Both the position numbers and the translations under genes were made by a program. The notes under the pieces are model-generated. The model did not search any database. It was not told the origin of the DNA and was given only the letters and a program-made list of their open reading frames with translations. Of a DNA stretch of 12,242 nucleotides, positions 6,518 through 12,242 are shown piece by piece; position 1 is the first letter of the stretch, and the number at the start of each line of letters is the position of its first letter. The DNA comes from an uncultured Clostridia bacterium. GTDB lineage: Bacteria > Bacillota > Clostridia > Oscillospirales > Ruminococcaceae. The stretch lies in NCBI GenBank assembly GCA_945931735.1, contig CAMEPN010000020.1, forward strand, positions 1 through 12,242, read 5' to 3'.

Positions 6518-7117
6518 ATGACACGCTTAAAGACTAACGCACTCAGGACTATTTCAGCGGCAATGCTCATTTCGATTCTCGCCGCAGTGACCGGCTGTTC
6601 AGACAGAAAGCCGGATATAGATTACGACCTTATCGGCGGTACTTACGAAGCCGGAGAGAATGAATACAAAGTCCAGATTTTCAGCGACAGCTCGGATACA
6701 ACTGCGGAAGCTCCCACAGAATCCGAAACAGAAGCGACGACCAGTTCCACTCCCGAAACGACCAAATCCACTACGACTAAACCGGCGGTGACTGTATCCA
6801 CCAGCAAAGCCGCTACTCCGGCGCAGACAGTCCGCACTGACCTGCCGAAAGTAACAGCAGAGCCGCAGTACACCACAGCTTCTACCACGACCACAAAGCC
6901 TAAGCAGACCGAACCAACGGAAATTGAAACGGACGAAAATGGTTTCCCGGCTAACCCTAAAAATGGAGATAAGTTCACGGACAGCACCGGGCAGGAATAC
7001 CAGTTCAACAGCGTATTTGACGCATGGATTCCCGGTAATACTGGAAATCCAGATGTGCAGGAGTTTCCCAGACATGGAGATTATACATACGGCGAGGGGG
7101 AACAGATTCTCCACTAA
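6518..7117 (+). CDS. Thr-rich lipoprotein
   Basis: 199 residues; the ATG at 6518 follows AGGAGG at ideal spacing. Basic start, hydrophobic core (ISAAMLISILAAV) and a lipobox VTGC with the acylated Cys at residue 27 predict a membrane-anchored lipoprotein on the outer face. After an acidic segment comes a long, low-complexity Thr/Ser/Pro/Lys spacer (about residues 54-130), likely extended through the cell wall and possibly glycosylated. A small C-terminal part (about 135-199: NGFPANPKNGDKFTDSTGQ, FNSVFDAWIPGN) looks folded and is the likely functional end. It is transcribed from the strong promoter and is followed by the large secreted protein, suggesting a joint role at the cell surface during mating. 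The family is not recognised. Confidence 0.88.
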   Translation: MTRLKTNALRTISAAMLISILAAVTGCSDRKPDIDYDLIGGTYEAGENEYKVQIFSDSSDTTAEAPTESETEATTSSTPETTKSTTTKPAVTVSTSKAATPAQTVRTDLPKVTAEPQYTTASTTTTKPKQTEPTEIETDENGFPANPKNGDKFTDSTGQEYQFNSVFDAWIPGNTGNPDVQEFPRHGDYTYGEGEQILH

Positions 7118-7134
7118 AATAAAGAACGTCATTG

Positions 7135-7159
7135 CAGGTGCGACACGATGTCGCACCTG
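7135..7159. repeat. Dispersed palindrome, copy 7 (extended)
   Basis: The core is GGTGCGACA, CGA centre, TGTCGCACC (7137-7157), extended by CA and TG to 11-bp arms. A moderately T-rich TTCTGTTTT follows, so partial termination between the lipoprotein gene and the next gene is possible. The ribosome binding site AGGAGG of the next gene begins about 10 nt later. Confidence 0.9.
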
Positions 7160-7182
7160 TTCTGTTTTCAGGAGGATTTGAA

Positions 7183-9603
7183 ATGACTAAAAAGCAGATT
7201 ATTAAAAGAATTTCTGCCTTTGCTCTGCTGTTCTCTTTCAGCACTACTCATGTATTTGCCGACTTAAATTTCGGTAATCAGGACGGTACAGGATTTTCAA
7301 GTGGTACATCAAATAACTATTGGGGCGTTCATACTGATAGTGGAACACCGCTGAATGATACGGAGGGGCTTCGTGTAACAATATACGATGCTGAAACAAA
7401 CAGCAAAGTATTCAATACGATTGACCTGTCGGGAAATGCAAATATATCTGCTGTTTCCAATCTTTATTATTTTGCAGATGGCAGTGAACTGATTTCAAAA
7501 ACCACATGGCTGAACTATATCGGCGGAATTTACAACAGCGTAGACAGCACAGATATGACGAGATTTAATAATATCGTTCTTGAACGTTCTACTCATGGTG
7601 ACGGGTATAGAGTAAACTATGTTGCAGAGCTTTCTACCGTCGATATCGCGTCGGTAAACAACACATCTCACCTCGAAGCAATAAAAGCAATCCTGGGAGA
7701 TGAGCAGTTTCTCACGGATTTATGTGATATAATGGGTGATGGTCTGACTTACGAGGACATATCCAAAGGCAAATACAAAATCGCCTTTGAGCCAGTAGCC
7801 TATTTCCGCTACAACGGTCAGAACTGGGCGATGAGCGCGACAGAATGCGGGCTGCTGAACAAGTACATGAAGAATTATTTTTCTTCCGCATGGAACAGTA
7901 CGAATAATCTCCGTGCGCTTCTTGGTCCGCTTACGCACTCCAACCTGCCGCGCTCTGCTTTTCTTGAAAACAAGGACCTTGGAATTTCAGTGTATTCGCC
8001 CTCCACAAGCGACTACTACAACGGAAATTCAAACTACAACAGCGACACCTGCATTATCCGATGTATGGGAATAGGCGTTCTCACCGGAAACAGCGATGAT
8101 GACGAGGTCGGGGAAGGCACCGCCGCCGCGGAATATCACACCGACACCGATGTTTACACGTCTTTCTATGCTGTGAATATCGGTGATACGCCGTTCATCG
8201 GCAAATCCTCTTTCAGCATATTTGACAACGGCGGTGATACTCCGAAAATGTATGAGCAGCTCAAAGAGGAAAACAAGGAACTTATCAAAGTGACTGGAAG
8301 TCAGTCCGGCGTTTCGTACACCTATGCTTACACCTCCACCGAGCTTGAAACAGTACACGCTGACGAGGACGACCGCATAAAAATTTTCGTTGACAATCCT
8401 GTGAATGTTCCGGACGATGATGGGAATATGCCGTATGTTTCGCCGTATAAACTGCTCGGCTCATACAAGCACGGCGATGAAATCAACCTCGGCAGTTCGT
8501 TCAAGGGAACGGTCGGATACAAAATCAGATCCACGTCCGGCTCTACCTTGAAATCCGGCACGGTTGAGATAACCTGCCCGGCCGGCGGCGAAGAAACAAT
8601 GGGCTGGATAAAGTGGCATACCCCGAGCCGCGAGCAGTCCGTTGTAATTACGCTGGAATCCAAGCGCGACACCCTGCTTCTTCTTGATGAGGACGGCAAC
8701 CAATGCGACAAGCTGACCATCAATGCGGATATCGCAAAGGTCAAGGAATCCACGCCGCCGGACCCGCTGGTTTCGGATACCAAACCGTCATGGCAGAAAG
8801 TATATTCGCAGTCCTCCGTGCAGGAGCGTATTTCCGGATATGTTTCCGGCGACAGCGTTCAGGAACTGAGCTGGTACACCTGGTCGATAGGCGCAGGCTG
8901 GTCGCAGGATTCCGATTACGACAGGCGCAGAGTGAAAATCATAACCGGCGGCATGACGGATCCCTCCAGTCAAACGCCGTACTGGGGCGCAGAAACCGAA
9001 AACCAGGATGTTACCCTATACACATGGGGCGTGGATAATCGGTATTACCCAAGTGCGACTGCCTCAAAAACGATAGGTTCGTTCCATACCGGAGCCGTGT
9101 ATATCTCGACCTCGGATATCCATCTTGAAAAAGTGACCTACTCGGTATCCATGTCGGCGGAAGCCGCGATATCCCCGTCAGATTACTGCAAGACCGCCGC
9201 ATACAGCGAATCCAGCGGAAAATACACAATGAAATCCGGCTATGGAATACAGATAAACGTTGACGCCCACCTCTCCGGAGATACGCAGTACTGCACCGGA
9301 AGCCAGACCGCAAACGTGCTGTTCCCGGAGTTCAACTACAACCGCCACAGCACCACACTTTACAACCGCCTGCTTGAAAAATCGGGCGGCAGTTTTGTTT
9401 TCAGGAAGAATAAATATTCGACTTACAATGACCGTGTTCATTTCACGCCGATTTGGTTTCCGGACAGGAAGAACTACACCGTCTATGTCGAGGTTTTCGA
9501 CGTGTGGTGTCCGGCTGGTCAGCTTTCGGTAAGGCTCACAGACCAGATATTCATTAAGGGCAACGTTTATGACGACTGGCACATTGCGCCGACAAAGCCG
9601 TAG
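7183..9603 (+). CDS. Large secreted protein of conjugative elements
   Basis: 806 residues; the ATG at 7183 follows AGGAGGATTTGAA. An upstream ATG at 7132 would translate the palindrome and is rejected. A Sec signal peptide (KKQIIKRISAFALLFSFS, cleavage likely after VFA at residue 26) is clear. No LPXTG motif, second membrane helix or other anchor is visible, so it is released or held by partners. The first 300 mature residues (GLRVTIYDAETNSK, YKIAFEPVAYFRYNGQNWAM, LTHSNLPRSAFLE, IIRCMGIGVL) match a pattern I recall from large exported proteins encoded near type IV secretion genes in clostridial elements. The rest is beta-rich and repetitive in character, adhesin-like. It has few Cys and many Tyr/Ser/Thr. 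A role in mating-pair contact is inferred. Confidence 0.85.
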   Translation: MTKKQIIKRISAFALLFSFSTTHVFADLNFGNQDGTGFSSGTSNNYWGVHTDSGTPLNDTEGLRVTIYDAETNSKVFNTIDLSGNANISAVSNLYYFADGSELISKTTWLNYIGGIYNSVDSTDMTRFNNIVLERSTHGDGYRVNYVAELSTVDIASVNNTSHLEAIKAILGDEQFLTDLCDIMGDGLTYEDISKGKYKIAFEPVAYFRYNGQNWAMSATECGLLNKYMKNYFSSAWNSTNNLRALLGPLTHSNLPRSAFLENKDLGISVYSPSTSDYYNGNSNYNSDTCIIRCMGIGVLTGNSDDDEVGEGTAAAEYHTDTDVYTSFYAVNIGDTPFIGKSSFSIFDNGGDTPKMYEQLKEENKELIKVTGSQSGVSYTYAYTSTELETVHADEDDRIKIFVDNPVNVPDDDGNMPYVSPYKLLGSYKHGDEINLGSSFKGTVGYKIRSTSGSTLKSGTVEITCPAGGEETMGWIKWHTPSREQSVVITLESKRDTLLLLDEDGNQCDKLTINADIAKVKESTPPDPLVSDTKPSWQKVYSQSSVQERISGYVSGDSVQELSWYTWSIGAGWSQDSDYDRRRVKIITGGMTDPSSQTPYWGAETENQDVTLYTWGVDNRYYPSATASKTIGSFHTGAVYISTSDIHLEKVTYSVSMSAEAAISPSDYCKTAAYSESSGKYTMKSGYGIQINVDAHLSGDTQYCTGSQTANVLFPEFNYNRHSTTLYNRLLEKSGGSFVFRKNKYSTYNDRVHFTPIWFPDRKNYTVYVEVFDVWCPAGQLSVRLTDQIFIKGNVYDDWHIAPTKP

Positions 9604-9615
9604 AAAGGAATCACA

Positions 9616-10332
9616 ATGCCAAACCATGTAACCAATATACTTGCGTTCACAGGACCGCAGGAGAAGATATCCGAAATGCTCGGAAAGATTCAGTTCCCCA
9701 ACAAGCCCGGAACGCTGGATTTCAACAGGGTTATCCCCATGCCGGAATCGCTGGAGATGGATTCCGGAAGTGTTACCAATGATGCGATAGTGTCGTATAT
9801 GAGGGTGGTTAATCCCGATACTCCATCGTATGATGATATAGAAAAGCTACCCTTTAACGACTACATGGAGCTTATGCAAAAGGTAACAAACTTCGTTGGC
9901 AGTCTCTATCCGGACAGAGTAAAAGAAATAACGCCTGACCTGATTCAACTCGGCGGGCGGTACGTTGACAATATCAGGCAGTACGGCTGTTCAGACTGGT
10001 ACGAATGGCGAATACGGAACTGGGGAACAAAGTGGAATTCCTATGACGGCGGCTTCTGCGATGATAACAAAATACTATTCCTGACGGCATGGTCGCCTCC
10101 ACAGGAGATAATCCAGAAGCTCGCAGAGATGAATCCGGAAATCTGCTTTGAACACCTCTGGGCTGACGAAGATTACGGCTACAACTGCGGAAAAGCCGTA
10201 TACGAAAACGGCGGGCAGACCGAGGAATTCCTGCCGGACGGCGGCAGTGAAGAAGCGGAAGAACTTGCAAATTCGGTGTATTCCTACGATATCATTGACG
10301 ATGAATCTAAGGAATGCGAGCCGGAGATGTGA
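9616..10332 (+). CDS. Api92/YubB-like ferredoxin-fold protein
   Basis: 238 residues. AGAAAGGA overlaps the preceding stop codon, and the ATG is at 9616. The start MPNHVTNILAFTG, the middle (YEWRIRNWGTKWNSYDG, W136 region), the FLTAWSPP segment (155-162) and the LWADEDYGYNCG segment are the hallmarks of the Api92/YubB (DUF1281) family, found on plasmids, phages and conjugative elements. The family has a ferredoxin-like fold and no firmly assigned function. The protein is cytoplasmic, with an acidic tail ending DDESKECEPEM. It is probably cotranscribed with the secreted protein gene, only 12 nt upstream. Confidence 0.85.
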   Translation: MPNHVTNILAFTGPQEKISEMLGKIQFPNKPGTLDFNRVIPMPESLEMDSGSVTNDAIVSYMRVVNPDTPSYDDIEKLPFNDYMELMQKVTNFVGSLYPDRVKEITPDLIQLGGRYVDNIRQYGCSDWYEWRIRNWGTKWNSYDGGFCDDNKILFLTAWSPPQEIIQKLAEMNPEICFEHLWADEDYGYNCGKAVYENGGQTEEFLPDGGSEEAEELANSVYSYDIIDDESKECEPEM

Positions 10333-10369
10333 CATCAAACAGCCCTATATTGCTTGCGGAGGAAAGAAC

Positions 10370-10876
10370 ATGAAACACGGAATCACAGAAAATAACAGGC
10401 TCAAAACAATAGAAATCGACAAGTGCGAATCAGTTCCAGGCAGTCCCGAAACCAGTCATACAGCCAGACGTGCAGGCAGGCAAGAGATATTTGAACAGCT
10501 CAAAGACCACCTTGAATATCTTGGAATGATCCCAGATGACTATTTCAAGCTCTCAGAAGCTGAATCAGATATCATTCCGGCAGACTGGCTGGATTTTAAC
10601 AGCATTGTTTCGTTTGACGGGAGCGATGGAATCTTTCTTGATATTTACCTCAACACATCGAATGGCACACAGAAATTTGCGTCTGGGAAAACTCTCAACG
10701 CAAGCACAGACAGCTTTATTTGGCTTTCTAGAATTGCGGCAGAATGCAATCTTATGCTAAACGGAAACGGCTGTGAACTTTTTCTCCCACAGGATATCGA
10801 AGATGAATTACGGAATACGGATAATTCGGAGCAGATTCAAAACTGCGGCGATGAATATGACGAATTTGAACCTTGA
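10370..10876 (+). CDS. Unidentified acidic protein
   Basis: 168 residues. The ATG at 10370 is preceded by GGAGGAAAG (10358-10366). A longer frame from 10148 would lie inside the previous gene and is rejected. The N-terminus is polar and probably flexible (to about residue 30). Then come a helical part (QEIFEQLKDHLEYLGMIPDD) and a beta-rich part (NSIVSFDGSDGIFLDIYL) with a possible calcium-like acidic loop, though this is weak. The tail (CGDEYDEFEP) is acidic like its neighbours but lacks the EM ending. Family not recognised; context suggests an accessory protein of the element. Confidence 0.75.
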   Translation: MKHGITENNRLKTIEIDKCESVPGSPETSHTARRAGRQEIFEQLKDHLEYLGMIPDDYFKLSEAESDIIPADWLDFNSIVSFDGSDGIFLDIYLNTSNGTQKFASGKTLNASTDSFIWLSRIAAECNLMLNGNGCELFLPQDIEDELRNTDNSEQIQNCGDEYDEFEP

Positions 10877-10888
10877 AAGGAATCACCA

Positions 10889-11704
10889 ATGACCACCCAC
10901 GGAAAATACTGCGATTTTGACTTCTATGTTGCCAGCTTTGACGCAGCCAACCGATATGCAGGCACCGAGCCAACGTCCTCCGGACTTTCACTTCTGGAGG
11001 CGGTTTCGGAATTTTACAAGCGGTGCGGCAGATATCCGTCAAGCACTAATATCATGCTCGGCGTGGAATACACGACCAGCCGCCGTGACCTTGAACCTAC
11101 CGGAAAAGGCGCGGCTGACCTGCTCCAGCGAGTAAATGGAGCGCTCAAAATTTCACGGGATTTTGAGCAGTCCGAAGTACTGAAACATGAGGGGCTTATC
11201 GCAAATAATGCTGTTTCGTTCCTGAAACAGCAGAGCGAGAATTTGTACGAACTGAGCGACAAATACACGATAGAATGCGCCCGTAAGATAGCCGAAAGCC
11301 TCAGCCAGATATCCGGAGATCCGCAGAAGTGCCGTGACCTCATGGCGCAGTTGACGGACGAATACGGTCTGGAGCGTTGTAAAGTAATCCTTGCGAACGA
11401 GTATTACGGCAATTCTTCTGGAATGCTGACCCCGGAAACGGCGGCATATCTTGACGAAGCCTGCGACCGGCACGATGACCGTTTCAACATCAATGCACCG
11501 CCGATGGCTCTGGAAAACCTCGCTTCCGCAGTCCGTGAAATCGAAGGGCTGTCCGACACGGAAAACAAGATTCTCCGAGCCGGACTGGTGAACGGTGACA
11601 GAGAGCAGATCCAGAGCTGTTCTGCGCCGATTAAGTCTGAAATCGGTCATCACAACGACCTAGAGAACAATGGACTTGTGCCGGAAGATCAATGGAGTTT
11701 GTGA
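10889..11704 (+). CDS. Unidentified element protein, possibly DUF3849-related
   Basis: 271 residues; AAAGGA overlaps the upstream stop, and the ATG is at 10889. It is mostly helical and soluble. The segment at about 148-175 (LMAQLTDEYGLERCKVILAN) is like the 'EYG-R-..VLAN' core of DUF3849 proteins, as is the following TPETAAYLDEACD, but the match is partial and from memory. The stop (TGA 11702-11704) overlaps the next start (ATG 11704-11706), indicating translational coupling. No EM-type tail; it ends PEDQWSL. Confidence 0.75.
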   Translation: MTTHGKYCDFDFYVASFDAANRYAGTEPTSSGLSLLEAVSEFYKRCGRYPSSTNIMLGVEYTTSRRDLEPTGKGAADLLQRVNGALKISRDFEQSEVLKHEGLIANNAVSFLKQQSENLYELSDKYTIECARKIAESLSQISGDPQKCRDLMAQLTDEYGLERCKVILANEYYGNSSGMLTPETAAYLDEACDRHDDRFNINAPPMALENLASAVREIEGLSDTENKILRAGLVNGDREQIQSCSAPIKSEIGHHNDLENNGLVPEDQWSL

Positions 11705-11877
11705 TGGAAGAACTGAAATTCCTGTCAGCCGCAGTTCTGGCGCTGACCATCGCCGTTTCCTGCCAAGAAGAATACAACCCCGCCGCCGGTTACAGTCAAA
11801 TGTACGGCGGCGCTGTTATTTATGAGTGGCGGCTGGATACGGTTTCGCTGTATTCTCTCAAAGGAATGCGGCTTTAA
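11704..11877 (+). CDS. Small hydrophobic protein
   Basis: 57 residues, starting within the stop of the preceding gene and preceded by GGAG (11694-11697). An earlier in-frame ATG at 11692 would add four residues but has a poorer site. Residues about 5-19 (KFLSAAVLALTIAVS) form a hydrophobic stretch long enough to be a short membrane segment, followed by Cys20. The sequence before Cys (AVSC) is a poor lipobox and the N-terminus is acidic, so a lipoprotein is doubtful. The remainder is soluble. It lies 10 nt before the coupling protein gene, as small membrane proteins often do in conjugation operons. Confidence 0.6.
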   Translation: MEELKFLSAAVLALTIAVSCQEEYNPAAGYSQMYGGAVIYEWRLDTVSLYSLKGMRL

Positions 11878-11887
11878 CGGAGGGAGA

Positions 11888-12242
11888 ATGAAAAACAAAA
11901 GCAAATACTACCGCATTCCAGTCTGCATATTCATCTTCATTATCGGGACTTTTGCCGCCCTGATTTTCTCAAACGCTCTGAACGATATGCTGACTGAGGA
12001 CAGAATAACCACCCGAATGACGGATATCAGCGGACTTATCGGGAACGTCCTCGCTGAGGATAAGCTGAAACAGCTGTTCCTCCTGCTGGAGGTTCTGGTT
12101 CTGCTTATGTGCGCTGTCTATTATGTATGTGCCGACAGGTCATATCAGGCGGAAACCTTTGCGGTGACAGATGAAATATCCGTCCCCGTGCCATACGGAC
12201 AGGGACAGCACGGCACTGCATGGTTCATGTCGGACAAGATAA
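11888..12242 (+). CDS. VirD4/TraG-type coupling protein, N-terminal part
   Basis: 118 residues are visible before the right edge cuts the gene; the ATG at 11888 follows GGAGG (11879-11883). Two membrane helices (about 10-28 and 61-81) enclose an external loop of about 30 residues, the usual anchor of the type IV coupling protein. The segment VPYGQGQHGTAWFMSDK resembles the conserved 'GQGQHGSARW' region that precedes the ATPase domain in VirD4/TraG proteins of Gram-positive elements. The Walker A and B motifs would lie beyond the window. The protein would couple the relaxosome to the secretion channel using ATP. Confidence 0.82.
   Translation, partial: MKNKSKYYRIPVCIFIFIIGTFAALIFSNALNDMLTEDRITTRMTDISGLIGNVLAEDKLKQLFLLLEVLVLLMCAVYYVCADRSYQAETFAVTDEISVPVPYGQGQHGTAWFMSDKI

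Noticed and set aside
6599..7156. Minus-strand frames opposite the lipoprotein gene (185 and 121 codons)
   Set aside because: They come from the Thr-rich repeat coding on the other strand (Val/Ser/Gly-rich reverse reading) and have no start signals.
775..7157. CRISPR array
   Set aside because: The palindrome copies are hundreds of bases apart at irregular spacing, with genes between them and no unit spacers.

Overview
The window is 12.2 kb of an integrative and conjugative element (or conjugative plasmid) from a low-to-mid GC Gram-positive gut-type bacterium, most likely a clostridial Oscillospiraceae/Ruminococcus-like host. The basis is a MobL/MOBP-type relaxase, a ribbon-helix-helix accessory protein, a DUF3991/TOPRIM primase-like protein, DUF3849-type proteins, an Api92/YubB-like protein and a VirD4/TraG-type coupling protein start, plus strong purine-rich ribosome binding sites (AGAAAGGAA) before most genes. 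Every convincing gene is on the + strand. Host assignment is inference from gene families and style, not from a marker gene.

Layout: (1) 1-4041, a block of four cytoplasmic proteins: an unidentified protein cut by the left edge, an unidentified protein with a CQGE / FFN-GTEW signature, a DUF3849 protein, and a TOPRIM primase-like protein. (2) 4042-4263, a gene-free stretch packed with inverted repeats. On the bottom strand it holds an IncP/RP4-like nick motif (TTCCTG/CC) directly after a 9-bp-arm inverted repeat, so it is a candidate oriT. (3) 4264-5991, the ribbon-helix-helix protein and the relaxase. (4) 6017-6343, a small acidic protein. (5) 6449-9603, an export block with its own near-consensus promoter, encoding a Thr-rich lipoprotein and an 806-residue secreted protein. 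(6) 9616-11877, an Api92-like protein, two unidentified proteins and a small hydrophobic protein. (7) From 11888, the membrane-anchored N-terminus of the VirD4-type coupling protein, cut by the right edge.

How it fits together: the relaxase and ribbon-helix-helix protein would process oriT, the coupling protein would deliver the relaxosome to a type IV secretion channel encoded beyond the right edge, and the secreted pair probably acts at the cell surface during mating. If the nick is where proposed, the bottom strand is transferred and the 1-4041 block enters the recipient first. That strand is also the template for those + strand genes.

Two patterns cut across the gene list. First, a 21-bp palindrome (arms GGTGCGACA and TGTCGCACC, 3-nt centre) recurs in seven full or partial copies between 775 and 7157. 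Six lie in gene junctions and one is in frame inside a gene. One copy is followed by eight T and looks like an intrinsic terminator. Second, several unrelated cytoplasmic proteins, including the relaxase, end in an acidic tail finishing in ..EM or ..PEM, while the Sec-exported proteins do not. This could be a shared sorting, transfer or degradation signal. Both are testable and neither is explained by the individual gene annotations.
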